Shown: in pieces, positions 1 to 12,870 of the stretch
Position numbering within the stretch: the stretch's first letter is position 1
How the letters are laid out: the number at the start of each line of letters is the position of its first letter
DNA from: Glandiceps talaboti
Lineage: Eukaryota > Hemichordata > Enteropneusta > Spengelidae
NCBI RefSeq assembly: GCF_964340395.1
Contig: NC_135565.1
Location: 19,910,709-19,974,708, forward strand
Direction: 5' to 3'
Length of the DNA: 64,000 bases
Made by a program: the position numbers and the translations under genes
Notes under the pieces: generated by a model
Databases searched by the model: none
Told to the model about the DNA's origin: nothing
The model's input: only the letters and a program-made list of their open reading frames with translations

Positions 1-617
1 TGGTACGTTGATAGCATTGGGAAGTTACAACAAATTCAAAAATAATTTCTACAGGTAAACAAGACATTACATTGATTCTTGTATTTATGACTAGAAGTGT
101 GGTTGTAACTCCACTATTCCAAACAGGGAAAGTAAACAACTGAATAAGATTAATAACGTGTGACACATTATGTTGGAAGTACAGAGACTTGTATTACATT
201 TCATTATTTCATAAGAAAAGTTGTATAGGGATTGCTGCAATGCAAGGTTGAAAGGGGGGGGGGGGGGTGACTCGTGAGGCAATATATGTTCAGCACTTGG
301 ACCTACATTAGAACAATGAATTAGGAATAAATTTGAATTTGTTCACTTTCTTAGCAAGAGCATGTAACATGATGTCAATCATTAACTGGTTCTCCAAAAC
401 CCAGCGGCACCTCCAGACAACTTTCTTTTCTGGAATGGCTTTCTCCTTTAAAACAGTCCACGTCTTTACTGGAAACAGTTGAAGGCACTTCAGATTTAGA
501 TGTGTCTTACAACTAAACAAATTCCGTTGAGCAGCAAATCAAATAATTTTAACTAGACAATGAATATAAATAAAACCTGTCATTTTTTTTACTGAAATAA
601 ATCTTGTCTATTTACAG
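1..617 (+). other. Intron of the SLC6 gene (partial)
   Basis: Non-coding sequence upstream of the first visible transporter exon. It contains a 14-bp G run at about 254-267. I see no SLC6 exon here, so the preceding exon is outside the window. Confidence 0.7.
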
Positions 618-742
618 GGACTGTATAACCTTTGCCTGCTTTAATAGTGGTACCAGTATTTGGGGTGGTTTTGTTATATTTTCTGTGCTGGGTTTCATGG
701 CCAACAAATACGACGTTCCAGTTGGGGATGTCGCAAAATCAG
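618..742 (+). CDS. SLC6 transporter exon, TM7
   Basis: The acceptor follows a pyrimidine-rich tract ending TTTACAG and the donor is G/GTATGT. It enters in phase 2 and leaves in phase 1, encoding 41 residues. Contains the CFNSGTS chloride-site motif and [11 protein letters not shown] of TM7, then the intracellular loop ending VAKSG. Confidence 0.9.
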
Positions 743-1675
743 GTATGTAACATTATTGTCAGCAACTTTTATCACTAACGCCAAACTTATATAAGATCTT
801 GATAAGCATTATAGCGGACTGACACAATAGGGTGTAGACCTATACACAGTTCAGACAATCAGAAATGACATCTTTATATTATTGAATCTTATACAGGTCC
901 AGGTCTGGCATTTATCGCATACCCGGCTGCAATCGCAGAGATGCCCGTCGCCCCGCTGTGGTCCATATTGTTCTTCTTTATGGTGATTTTGCTGGGACTC
1001 GACAGCGAGGTATTATTCAAACAAATGAAACTATCAATCTGGGAGATTTTTCCTTTCACCCTTCAAACTTTTTGGGCAAACTTGAAAGTTGCATAATTGC
1101 GTGATTTTGATGAAAAATGCTCACTAACAATTTTTGTATTTTTTTTTGTCTATTTCAACCACCAAGCTATTCAAATACAATTCAAACTTGATGTAAATTT
1201 TGATATGGATGTATTTGCTAAATTCAAACTGCTTGCAGTGCACTCTGACATTTTATTCAACACTTTCAAATGAAAATTACACAGACTATCACCATAGAAA
1301 TAAAGATGTTAAACTTCTAAGCAGTGACTTCCGTTAAAGTGAGATATATCACATCCGTGGAGTCGTCAGATTTGTTTGGTAATGTGAACAAAAAGATGCT
1401 GTTTTCGGATGACAGTTTTCACTGGTTCACTGTGGTGTTTTTATCATGCAAGAATGTATGGCGGGATACACTTGATCCAAATGGATTGTTGATTACATGG
1501 AATTACCACCAAGAGATTGGTTACCTAGTATTAAGACAGAAAGACTACTTGTCAAAATAATCAACTCATTAAAATTGCATATACAGTAATTGTTATTGCT
1601 ACACATGCAGAAATGTACACCAATGCACACGCACTAATATATGGACATGCTTATGCACGCACGCACACGCACGCA

Positions 1676-1761
<86 letters not shown>

Positions 1762-3101
1762 ATTAGTTACAACATTGAAATGAGTTGGTTGTGGTTCTAA
1801 AAAATAAAATACAAGCCTTGCTGATGAACATCTTGATGGCTATTTACCAAGACACTTTAAATAAAATTGGAAGTTCATGCTTCCTGAGAACAATTATTAC
1901 AAATACAAATGCACGCCTTTCCACAATGGTAATGTTATTTTTTACACAACTTTAGGGTATATTTGCCATGTGAGAAGGTGCAAGTTTTATTTGTGTAGGG
2001 ACCTTGAAGGCTATGGAACATCTTTAAATCGCTGTACCCCATATAGATTATTGTCATTAGAATTAGAAGATGTAGTCATATTTCTGGTGCAAGTTTTACA
2101 TTTTGGTGTTATTAGAAGCATGGTAAACCAGGTATAGATCTCAGCTGTACAGAGCACACTCCTTATGTAAAGTAAATTCATTGTCAGATACTGCTAACTA
2201 AGACTAAAGTGTCTTAAAAACTACTAACTAGGCTTGTAGAATGCTTGCTATTCTATTTCGAGAACTTTAAAATAAAAATCTGGTGATGGCCTTCAAAAAG
2301 TTTATTAATTCATATTATGAATTCAAATTGAGAGATCAAAGTCTTTGGCCACCAAACTTCATATCGTCGCATCAGTGCTGTAAGGTCGTATCTGCCTATA
2401 CAATTACATAGCAAATACAACCTTACTGTACTGACGCAACAATATTTAGAGTAGTTTGGTTTGGGCAACAGTGTTATAGTAATCTAAGTTAGAAGCTGCT
2501 TTCGACATCTTCTTTTTTTTTGAACCAAGGATGTATATCAAGAAGTAGAAGCCTGATTGATTTTAAAAGGACTCATTGAAGTTTTGAAAATCAAAATGAA
2601 GAATTTTAGCATCACGTCAAGTGCTGTGTCACCAATTTCTAATTATTTCTTGTTTCTTGTTGTTTCTATCCCTGTAGTTTGTTGGTGTTGAAGGTTTTGT
2701 GACGGCAATCTGTGATTTGTTCCCACAATACCTCAGAGTTGGCACATACAGGAAACCGCTGTTCATTCTGGGATGTTGTGTATTTTGGTTCATCATAGGA
2801 CTTGTTCTCATTATGGAAGTAAGTGATAAATACATGTATTTTGTAATCTTTGGTGGAGAATTTTGAGTTGATACAAGAAAAATAGCATTACTTACCTTTG
2901 GTCCAAATAATGACACTCAAATTTTGTATGAGTTACCAGATAATAATGAAGGACTGAGGAACACCAAACATTGATATGTCTCAAGAAATTAATGCGAATT
3001 AGACTGACAGTGGGTACATCATATTGGCTTTACTGGGTACACCGCTAATATATTAGATAGGTGTGTATGTATGTTCATGTGTGTGTGTCTTTGTCAGTTT
3101 T

Positions 3102-3138
<37 letters not shown>

Positions 3139-4979
3139 ATGGCATGGATGTTTCCATGGTAATAGGAGATATTCCATTACGATGTCTAACCCAGCAAATT
3201 ATTGTTTTGTTGTAGGGTGGTATGTACGTGTTCCAGATCTTTGATTACTATTCTGCTAGTGGTATCGCGTTACTTTGGGTATCATTTTTCCAAGCAACTG
3301 CTGTAGGCTGGGTTTATGGTAAGTTCTCCCTTATTTGGTATTAACTGTCACTAGATATTTGATAGGACCTAGTGTATAAAATCATGGTTTGACAACATTT
3401 ACAGTGGCTTATAAAATTAAAATATGCATAAACCAATAATTATGATAAGTTTAGAATTGTAGTTTGCGGATAGACAGGTTTATGCATCACATTCTTTTAG
3501 ATGAAAAAAACGTGACTGAGAAGAACATCTGTGTACTTTTGTAGTTAAAAGTTTTCTACTCACGGTGACTTGGTTTTTAGGGTGTCTGTTTCAATACTGT
3601 GCGATAACGATTTTGTCAAGGTTGTGGTACATAATGTGCATGTCTATTTCTGTGCAGGTCCTAAACGTATGTACACACATTTTGAACTGATGTTGGGATG
3701 GAAACCAGACCCATGGTGTATGATTGGTTGGGTTGTCTTGACTCCAGCACTTTGCGCAGTAAGTATAAATGCGTACTGATTTCATACCAATGGAAATCCC
3801 CTTGTTATATCTGACAATTGTGGGAGGTTAATTTTATCAGTAGCTCCAGATTAGGTATTACGATAACTATAAATAATCCTATAGTCCTTTGCATCTGAGC
3901 ATGCTCAGTATGGATTGCAAGTTCCCTATTCTTTGAATATGTGGCATCAGAGAATACAATACATATGGTTGAAGAGTTGGAACATATGCGAGTTGTATTA
4001 TTAATTAATTGTAGTGGGTCCAGTGTCCATTGTAATGACAGGTATGTTAATAATCTATTGTGTTCCCTTGTATGTTATCTCTTCATAGTTGTCCATTGAA
4101 ATCATGGTTTGTTAATGACCTATTTCATTTCCTTATAGGGTATCTTTGTATTCAGTCTGGTTAAATATACTCCTTTAACTTACTCAAGATCATGGGGTGA
4201 ATATGCGTATCCTGATTGGGCAATTGCTATTGGTTGGATTATGGCCTTATCATCTATCATGTGTATACCAGTTGTTGCTGCTGTCAGGTTGTTTTTGGCA
4301 GAGGGTACACTCATTGAGGTAAGTGAAAATTTCTGTTTATGCCTTCATTACTAGGGTCCAATGTACACTGTTGTAGATGCTGTCGTTGCTAAGGTCCAGT
4401 GATTATATTGTAGAGACTTGTTGCTTGGGTCCAGTATTCTACATACTCTTGTTGCTAGGACCAGTGAACACATTGTAGATACTCTCCTGATGGGGCTGAA
4501 CAGGGTTCCAGTGTATGTATGGAAGGGGTAGGGATGAATAGCTCAGTTACTTCACTGTTTACTTACAGTCCAGTGTATGTGTGGAAGGGGTAGGGATGAA
4601 TAGCTCAGTAAATTCACTGTTTACTACTCCGTCAGTTATCATACTAAAGATTCTTGTATGGAAATATTAAAAGACCAAACCCATTTGTAACTTAGAGTGA
4701 CATTGGATTTTGAAATTTGATGTATTACCTCTATGCTTGGTTGTACAGAGGTTACGTTACACTACCACACCCAGACTTAAGCCATACCAGCTTGGAAGGA
4801 AAAAGGATATCCCACATGTGACTTTGGCAAATGGACAGTTTAATGTAGATCCAACTATGGATGAGAAACCACCACTTTATAACAGCTACAGTACAAGTCA
4901 AGAAAAGAGAAATGAAGTAGTTAACATGGAACCCTTGAAGAGGACAAAACACGATGAATTTGTACCAACCACTCAGTAA
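618..4979 (+). CDS. SLC6 family Na+/Cl- dependent transporter, 3' half of gene (7 exons)
   Basis: Spliced CDS, exons 618-742, 897-1009, 2678-2818, 3216-3318, 3658-3758, 4139-4318 and 4749-4979, each bounded by AG/GT sites with compatible phases. The product covers about TM7 to TM12 of the LeuT-fold transporters that move a neurotransmitter, amino acid or osmolyte into cells with Na+ and Cl-. TM7 carries the N-x3-S pattern (FNSGTS) that supplies chloride ligands in the family. TM8 ends in GLDSE, whose Asp-Ser is the Na2 sodium site. The GVEGFVTA segment, the [13 protein letters not shown] segment of TM10 and the PLTYS...YPDWA segment before TM12 resemble GABA/taurine/creatine/betaine carriers. 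That subfamily placement is inference, because the substrate-site residues of TM1, TM3 and TM6 lie outside the window. The N-terminal half must be encoded to the left. Confidence 0.93.
897..1009 (+). CDS. SLC6 transporter exon, TM8
   Basis: Phase 1 in (the split Gly codon opens the PGLAFIAYP motif), phase 0 out at GAG/GTATTA. Carries the family hallmark PGLAFIAYP and TM8 ending LLGLDSE, whose Asp and Ser are Na2 ligands in homologues. Confidence 0.92.
1010..2677 (+). other. SLC6 intron with CA-dinucleotide array
   Basis: A 1.67-kb intron. It holds a (CA)n microsatellite at 1680-1758. Short open frames inside lack splice context and recognisable motifs, so I treat them as chance. Confidence 0.75.
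1680..1758. repeat. (CA)n microsatellite
   Basis: About 39 uninterrupted CA units, preceded by CACG-rich variants from about 1652. Confidence 0.97.
2678..2818 (+). CDS. SLC6 transporter exon, end of TM8 and TM9
   Basis: Bounded by CCTGTAG and GAA/GTAAGT, 141 nt, phase 0 to 0. Begins [16 protein letters not shown], the conserved segment directly after the Na2 site, then [16 protein letters not shown] of TM9 and LVLIME. Confidence 0.92.
2819..3215 (+). other. SLC6 intron with CTGT repeat
   Basis: 397-bp intron containing a (CTGT)n tract at about 3103-3138. Nothing else is recognisable. Confidence 0.8.
3103..3138. repeat. (CTGT)n microsatellite
   Basis: Nine consecutive CTGT units directly visible. 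Confidence 0.95.
3216..3318 (+). CDS. SLC6 transporter exon, TM10
   Basis: Acceptor TTGTTGTAG, donor G/GTAAGT, phase 0 to 1. Encodes [16 protein letters not shown] and a hydrophobic helix ending VGWVYG. This is the GG-Y-F-x-L/I-FD-YYxASG region of extracellular loop 5 and TM10 in the family. Confidence 0.92.
3319..4138 (+). other. Two SLC6 introns flanking the TM11 exon
   Basis: Introns 3319-3657 and 3759-4138 surround the short exon 3658-3758. No repeats or genes seen in them. Confidence 0.75.
3658..3758 (+). CDS. SLC6 transporter exon, loop 5 and TM11
   Basis: Acceptor TCTGTGCAG, donor GCA/GTAAGT, phase 1 to 0. Encodes [19 protein letters not shown], matching the intracellular loop between TM10 and TM11, then a TM11 helix. 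Confidence 0.91.
4139..4318 (+). CDS. SLC6 transporter exon, TM11-TM12
   Basis: 180 nt, phase 0 to 0, between TTCCTTATAG and GAG/GTAAGT. Encodes the end of TM11 ([16 protein letters not shown]), the loop with [12 protein letters not shown], and TM12 ([15 protein letters not shown]) followed by AEGTLIE. The layout is typical of SLC6 C-terminal exons. Confidence 0.92.
4319..4748 (+). repeat. SLC6 last intron made largely of short tandem duplications
   Basis: At 4354-4490, degenerate units of the type GTTGCTAGGGTCCAGTG...TTGTAGATACT recur. At 4508-4625 a 62-bp segment (starting CCAGTGTATG) is duplicated in tandem with few differences. Pure intronic repeat expansion. Confidence 0.75.
4749..4979 (+). 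CDS. SLC6 transporter terminal exon, cytoplasmic C-tail
   Basis: Acceptor TTGTACAG, stop TAA at 4977-4979. Encodes 76 residues starting [12 protein letters not shown], the conserved start of the cytoplasmic tail. The rest is hydrophilic and lineage-specific with several Tyr, Ser and Thr, ending PTTQ, which is not a class I PDZ ligand. The 3' UTR follows, with no obvious end point. Confidence 0.88.
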   Translation, partial: RLRYTTTPRLKPYQLGRKKDIPHVTLANGQFNVDPTMDEKPPLYNSYSTSQEKRNEVVNMEPLKRTKHDEFVPTTQ

Positions 4980-5260
4980 GTAATACATCGGATAAGTACT
5001 GGTGGAGGGATGTGAATGGACGACTGTGAAGTTCATGAACGTCTACAATGTGTTCCTAACATACATTAAAATGAACCTTAACCTTTGAACTCAATAACCT
5101 TTGCACTATGACCTATATTGTTCCATTGCATGAATTTCAATGGATCGACAAAAACACTGACAAACTAATTCAACAATTCCTAATCAGTTACCTTGAAAGA
5201 ATATTTTGAAGTACAAACAGAATTTTTTGGGAATTTGCAAAAATTGATATCTGCCTTACC

Positions 5261-5566
5261 AGTGTCCAATAACGAGCAGGCTCTTAGACTGTAACATATG
5301 TTACACAACAAAGCTTTTCTTTGATTGGTCATTATGTGGTGTCCAATGGAAACAGCTCTGATAATGTGACTCGTATTGCACATCTAAGCCAGTCTTTGAT
5401 TGGATATTGAGTAGTGTCCAATAGGAACAAGGTTCTGATAGTGTAACTGATGTTGCACATCAAAGCCAGTCTTTGATTGGTCACCAAGCAGTGTCCAATG
5501 GGGATGAGGTTCTGATAATGTGACTGATGTTGCACTTGAAAGCCAGTCTTTGATTGGTCATTGTAA
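5261..5566. repeat. Tandem repeat, about 76-bp unit, 4 copies
   Basis: Starts of AGTGTCCAAT (GGTGTCCAAT in copy 2) fall at 5261, 5338, 5413 and 5490. Each unit also carries TTCTGATA-type text and AGCCAGTCTTTGATTGG. Lies 0.3 kb after the SLC6 stop codon, probably in its 3' UTR. Confidence 0.88.
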
Positions 5567-8500
5567 CCTATCAGTGCTAATACCTTTTATACAATGAGAA
5601 AAGACCCCAAAACAGGTTTTTTTTGTACATTTTGAAAATTCAATTCAGAAATTATGCGATGTGTGTGATATTGTAATTCTAATAACTAATACTGTTTGAA
5701 AGTATTTACAGTTAAAATACCAAAATTTTTGTAAATTATAACCCGTAGAGTTCTCTAACATACCAAAGATGTAATTAAACAAAATGATTATATCGACACA
5801 CAATATGCAATCAAGATGTAATGAATTTAGAAAACAGATCAAGCTATTGCAATTCAATTCTACCAAGTAATCCTGAAAATATCTAGATAATTAACAGAAA
5901 GTTGAGGGGCCTCGCAAGATTTTTTTATTTTGATGTGCGCAAAAAACACCGAGAGATGAAGTAGCTGGACATAGCAGATGGAGAAAGTATCAAGTTAGCA
6001 CAGATGGCACACTTGGAGAAAAATAAATCTAAGCGCCAAAATAAGCAAAAGTAGTAATAAATTGAATGCTGAAAATTTTTATTTTATGGGCTGTATATAG
6101 CTTTTATACGTGGATTTCTTTGCAAGATTTGATGGAAGATGCTATAAGCTTCAATTTGTCACAGTCAACATTATAATAGGAAAGAAATTAATCGTCTGTA
6201 GTTTTGGACATCTTGGGCTGAATTCTGACATGTATTAAGTTTAAACAGTCATTAAAATGTATTATAATTATTTTAACTAGAGTACATATGAAACCCCATT
6301 ACTTAACCCTTAACATTTATATATACATATATAAATATTTACCATACAAGTAGTAGATTTATATTTTAGTTGAGTGAAAAGTGCTAGTTTAGTTTATCGT
6401 GTGAAAAAAATGATATTTACCAGTACTTATTTTAGTTATAGTTACTATTATTTTTATATTTTCATTGCTAGATTACACAGAAGGGCTTAGATATAATTAG
6501 TCATATTTCTCAGTCAATGAAACCAGTTTTGGCCACTTTAAACCAGTTTAAACCAGATCCAGTTTTCAAGTGATCAGTGATGTGCAAGGCACCGTAGCTT
6601 TGTGCTAGGTAACAGTCAGACCCCCTAGCACAGTTGACAAACTTAGGATTTCTATGCAACACAACACACAATATGTTTAAACAAAAGTACCAAGATGTGC
6701 TTCTCCAAGTCACCTAAGCAGTTTTATTTTGGTGGTCTTAAACATACAGCAACTCTAAATTTGAATATATTTGATCTACATAAGAAACTGCCAAATATCC
6801 ATATGGCTGGAAAAAATCCAATATTGAGTGGGCGTGCTTGCAGTGTGCAGTTTTAGGTATCGTAGTCTTCAAGTAAGGCCTAATGTATGACAATCTATCA
6901 ACAATGGCAGTCACTCTGATAAACAAAGTCATCATTCATTATTTGATGCCAGTCCAAAAAAAAAATGAAATAAAACAACTTCCAACAACTTCCAATATTT
7001 GATCATGTTGGCATTACTTATTTTGATATATTTATGGTTTTGCTGTACTCTCAAACTTTAACTTCTTCCTTGAAACTCTCAATAAAATTTAAAGAATGAA
7101 ACTCCAAATAAGATTTATAGAGTTCAGTGTTCAGATAAAAAATGATTTCCTTGAAAATTTCTCGATCTGATAGAAAATCTTCAGTTATCTCCATACATCA
7201 TAAGTTTTCCTTGTTTTACGTGTGTACAGACAGAATGTTGGCAACCGTTTGAAAACATTCCCTACGCTTGCTTGCTTTGCCCCCCTGCACTGTCCAATTA
7301 CGCTGATGTTGCAAGTCTGCAAAGTGGTCATACTAACTAATAGACACATGGCTGTGTTTCCCAACAAAGGCTACGTTGAAGACACTGCTACAGATGCCAG
7401 TTGGATTTGCTTTAACATTCTTTCTAAGTTGCAACTCGGAAAACAAATATTTCTAAGTGCATTTAGTCAATGGAGTTTGAGACAAAAAAGGCCACAAATA
7501 GCAGATGCTGCAGTCTTGCTATATATCTTGCTTTGCAGTGCAGAATGTGAAGTTTACTTTGTGTGTTACAGTCTAGTACTGTTAATTGTGAGCTAAACCT
7601 AACGTGTATCATTCATGGATACAATACTAACATCTAAAAGTTCATCAACTAACAAATAATTACCCTGCGAATCAAGCATTTTTAATTACTAACCTGCCTT
7701 TGCAGAAGTTTCTAAGACTGAACTTCTTCATTTGCAAACTTTCTCATCTTTTTATTCCTCCCTGTTTTCTTTACAGAAGCAATGGTTCAACTTATACCGG
7801 GTTACAATTTATAAGCGGAGTTTAGTCATCTCCATAGCTACTATTTCCATAGCAACACTTATGATGCTGCCTGCCCAGTATCCCTGCCTCAGTTTAGTGC
7901 ATGTTAAAAACATTGCCATGTATTTCTATTGTAAATGGTAATTATTTAAAAGTAAGACTTTGACTTGAGGTCAGATAAGATAAGACGGGTATAAAGGTAT
8001 AAAATACAGATAGGAACATTTTTCTATCTTTCACCCACCCATATTGCTTCAGAGGTTAATACGTAAAATGCCTCCGATATCTTGTAAATGCCCTCTTGAT
8101 CTATATCTGGTCATCTCCCCACCCCATGCTGATATCCCCATGTCCTCCATCCCATCATGTCCCATTCATACTAATGGCGTGTGTGTAACAAACAAAACCA
8201 TGTTGTTATTCACTGGTACAGGTACCTCTTCTTGTTGGCTTTCTTGTCAGAGATGATCATTATCATATGTCAAAGGTCATGTCAGTACATTACCAAACAT
8301 GCATGTCATTTCATGTACGTGTTTATCAGCATGTCAACAACGGAAAACTTCTTTGGTAATATTGTCAAGTTTAAAGATGGAATAACTTGCGATCTTGTGT
8401 ATGGTAAACAATAAAACTATATTGACAAATCTGGGGACTGTGATGTCCACTAGCTTTAAAACAGAGTTCGTGTGACCCTCTGACAAGAAAGAAACACCCA

Positions 8501-10574
8501 CAGTGTTGTGTTGTTTCATGTCGTGTACTTCCTCTAACTTGGACTACTTCTTGACTTGATCCTAGGAATGATTACCTGATTGTTCTATTGTTCCCATAGC
8601 CTCACATTGCAGGTGTCGGCAGATAATGTGTCGTCATTCAACAAATGTGGGTGATTTGCATGAGTAATTAGCATGCATCCATCTGTCCGTTGATGTCAGT
8701 TTCTATGTTTCCATGGCTACTGACTCCTTGCATTCTCTTCATCCTTTCTCCTACACAATACCTGCATTCACTGCACCAATGCTTTGGTACATTCATGCAC
8801 ACATTCGTCGCCATGACGATGTCTGGTTAAGGTTTGCACGTGTGATGCTTGCTTGCTATCGTCTCCACCACACTGATGTGTACCTAACCATCGGCCAAAC
8901 ATTCAAATAAAAAACAATGAAATGCAACAAAATTGAGATATCAATCTTATCTTCTAAAAACTTAACATGATGGGAGGGACAACATTTTATGATTGTTGAT
9001 TTGAGGTTTTGAGGGCTGGGTGGGAATAGTTGTAATTTTTGATACTGTAAAAGTATGTATATTATTGTGACCTGGCAGAGTTTGAACTCTGACCTTTGAC
9101 CTAGTAAGATGTTACTTTACCAAGAGATGTTGTATAAAAGAAGCGAGATAATTTCTTTGAGATACAAATCTGAAATAAGACGTTGGCGTCTTGTAAGTAG
9201 ACTTTCTCTCACTTACATGTCAACTTTGTTACTATGACAACCAGAGATTTTGTCATCTGTACAGATTTACATATGGAATAATTTTCAGGCAAAAACTAAA
9301 TATCGTCTCTGTGTTGTCTATTCATTCACAAAGTCTATATACTTGTTATGCAACAGAAACAATGCAGGTTTGTTTGTTTGTAGTTTACTTTTCTGAATGA
9401 CCTCTGACCTCTAGTACTTTACAACCCAAATTATCTAATCAGTCTGGGAATTATTCAATATTTCATATATTTACATCAATGAAATATGAGAATGTGTCTG
9501 AACATTTCTGGTGAATCCCTCCTCCCCAGTGGTTAGTAGTAGTTGGTGGGTTTGGTTATAAGGTAGTATGGTGTGGGGGATACCCAGTTTATAATAGAAC
9601 ACTTTCCCTCCTGTGTACTCACTTGGATCTGTTCCCCCTAACGCCAACAAGTTCAAATGTACTTCGGTATGTATAGACATGGGGCATGGTTAGATAATTA
9701 CTCTTTATGATATCCAGAGTTACAACAAGGTAGAGACTATTTAGAAGACCTAATCAGGTCAGAAACTCTTTCCTTTAGTAAGCCATTCTTTAATTATATC
9801 CCCACCCCCCAGATACTTCTTCACAATCAAGCATGTCTTTTGTTAACAAGTTCTGAGGTCTTGATTACATTGATTCATTATCTTTCAATAAAAAAAACAG
9901 ATCATCAAGAATATACATGCATAGTTCAGGGCTAAAGGTTTGACTGGATTGTACAACTTTTTACTGTCATAAAAAACACATGTATTTAGAACTTTAGTAC
10001 ACTTTGCTATTGACAAGTTGAAAAGTATAGATGAATTTCTAATTTCTCATAACAATTATCTAACAGAAAATATATACTCAGAACTTGATAACAACACTGT
10101 TATGTATTATTTGTTGCCTAGACAACATACCCAGATATTTATTTCATCGGCTTTATTACATCATAGAGCTTAAAGCAGTCCACACATTTTGTCATGTACA
10201 ACTTCCTACAATGAGAAAACTTAAGGCATTATCAAGTACTTTTGAAATTAATTTCTGTTAAAACTTATACAGGAAACTCAGTTTATCTATTTTTATGTGG
10301 TTTATCAATGCCATAATGTTGTATATATATGCAAGTTAAGTTTATAAAGATGTTGCCAGTTGTAACTTTTTTCGTCGTGCTAGATCACCAAGTTGTCTTA
10401 TCATATCTGTGAAGAATCTGATATTGGTTATGTTTCAATTTCTCCTGAAATCAAAGACAACCCTGAGTTACAGTGCAATCCAAGAATCTTTCTGATTTTG
10501 CTAGTCTGTTGTGAGTTACACTGGTGTTAACTTTTACTTGTGCAGTTATTAACCTCGTCCAGTTGGATAGGCTG

Positions 10575-10870
10575 TCATCAGTACTGAGCTAACCCAATGT
10601 TAATATAGTGCTGGTGGGGAGGCATTTACCATGTCCAGTAGCCAACACATGCTGCTGATGTATTAATGCCAGTCTAGTGTTAGCACTGAGTTAGCCTTAT
10701 GTTAACATAGTGCTGGTGGGGAGGCATTTACCATGTCCAGTGGCCAACACAGGCTGCTGATGTATCAATGCCAGTCTAGTGTTAGCACTGAGTTAGCCTT
10801 ATGTTAATATTGGCCTGGTACAGGTATTAATCCAGTTGCCAATACATCCTAATGAGGTGTTAGTATAAGC
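10575..10870. repeat. Tandem repeat, 102-bp unit, about 2.5 to 3 copies
   Basis: ACTGAG-T/C-TA starts at 10583, 10685 and 10787, exactly 102 bp apart. The second copy repeats GCTGGTGGGGAGGCATTTACC almost perfectly and the third decays. Confidence 0.88.
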
Positions 10871-12870
10871 CTTGTATTAGCACTGAGCAACCCAATTGCT
10901 TGCCAAGTCAGAAAGCTGTTAAGATAAAGGCATCTACCACCAATTACTTGAAAAACACAGTCAGTGATTTCAAATCCTATTTTTTGGAAAGAGAAATCTG
11001 AACTTAGCATTATCAATGCCTTCACAGAATAATGTATTTTGTTTGGCTCGGCCTTCCCACTTTGTCATGTGATCATTTTGTTTAAGCCCAAATGGTGACA
11101 ATCTAATGTTGGAATGGAAAGTTCCAAGCCTGTTTAGACATCACACATTTATTTTAACCTCCGTATTAGAACAGTTCATTAGAGATTTATTTTTAGACTT
11201 TGCTTAAATCATGTCTGTCAAGTTTTATTTCATGTAAGACTTCAAAATAAAGAGATTTTTTTTCTGATGGATTTTTTTTTAAATCACTTCCAGTTTTGCC
11301 GTATCATTCATCAATTTCTTGCAATTTTTTTTTCAACAAATCTGTGCCCTTTCTACGTCTGTTTGAAAAGTCAATACTGTAAGTCATGTATTGTCATAAA
11401 ATTTGCATCTGATGTTCCAAAAACAAAAACAGAATATTTGTACGTTTTGCGAGTATATCCAATTATGGGCAATTATGTACGTTTGTATCAGTTCTTTTTG
11501 TATTTGAATATAAAAGAAAAATATGTCACACAGAGAATTGAAAGGTTGCTTGATACCTTGGAATGCTTGAGGCAGTGGTACAGTTTTGGAAAGAGATTGT
11601 CTGCAAACTTTCCAAACAAGGGCAGTATTGCAGTTCCAGAATCCATCCTGTAGAGTGCTGATAGAGGAGAGACAGTATTGCAGTTTTGAAACATTTCTGA
11701 AGACTGCTGATAGAGGGCAGTATTGTGATATCAAGACGGAGAGCGGGTCTTCAGGAAAGTTCTGAAAGACGACATTTGGAAGATGTTGCAATATGAACTT
11801 ATGAAGTATGACTGATGTCATGTTACGTACCACACTGAAAACAAAAAATTTAAAAACTTGCGTACATTTCAACCTTTGAAAAGAGACATTTTCCCAAAAT
11901 ATTGCTATTTTTCTATGTTGAAGATTTTTGAAGCAAGAGATATTAATGATCTAAATGTGATTATGTTTTGTTTGAAATGACTTTGTACATTTAAAAAGGT
12001 GTATAACTAAGTTTGTTCAGCAGTCGTCGATTAATTTGCCAGCAAGTCAGCCATGTTGGATTTTAGTGGTCAAAGGTCAACTTGACATAGACTTCATGTC
12101 TGGTTAGTGTTGGTCGCAGATTCTGAAGTCTACCATGCACAAATATACACTAGCGATCAAGTAAAAGCTGTTATCGAACCAGTAGGTTGTTTCTATTTTA
12201 TCATTAAAAGAAGACAACCGCTCAGATTTACACAGTTCAGTTCCGAGAATAAGTTTGTATAAAACAATGCAAAATAATTTCTATAACAAATCCAGTTGCA
12301 CTTAGAATTCAATACATCGTAGGTTTAGTTATGTAGTTCAACATTTTGCAATTTTGTGATTTATTTAGAAATTTTCATATGCTATGTACAGAGCTGGCAC
12401 TGCTGAACTGCGTGTCGTCATTTTGTGTATTGAATGCCGTGAACAGATTTAATTATGTTATTTATATTCGGTGTAAAAAATCAGTAAAAATCAATTGTTT
12501 AAAAAAAAAAGTAGCAGATGAGAGTATGGAGAACTTGTCACATGATGATGTACTGACTGGTACAGACTTTGCCATTGGTTGAAATATCTAAGGATATTTA
12601 AAACAAAGCTTTTAATTGGCTCTTACTGTATAAGATTAGAAGAATATGAGTACATCTGGTTATTTTGTATGGAAGACTTGTTTTGATCGGTGGAAATTGA
12701 GAACACATGGAAATTATTTGTGTATATCTGAGCATCAGCCAGTGAACACTGACTTTGCAGTAGTAATACCAGTAAACCAGTTGTGGACAGTTCATGTGAT
12801 AAGTTGTTCCATGATATCTCATTCTGTTGCTATGGTGTTGGAATAAAAGTTTAACTCCAATTTTCCGATT

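Larger units (their letters stand above)
4980..12870 (+). other. 3' UTR / intergenic stretch after the SLC6 gene
   Basis: Nearly 8 kb with no recognisable gene. Several AATAAA hexamers occur, for example near 6021, 7081, 8907 and 11246, and AATAAA again near 12842 just before the minisatellite. A long 3' UTR is possible but the real cleavage site cannot be chosen. Contains the 76-bp and 102-bp tandem repeats listed separately. Open frames at 7222-7596 and 11384-11872 show no recognisable domain or splice context. Confidence 0.6.

Noticed and set aside
7222-7596. 124-codon plus-strand open frame
   Set aside because: No recognisable motif, splice context or composition of coding sequence. Within the length expected by chance in this region.
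11384-11872. 162-codon minus-strand open frame and overlapping plus-strand frame
   Set aside because: Opposite-strand frames overlap, and the region contains short degenerate repeats (CTGATAGAGG...CAGTATTG). No family recognised.
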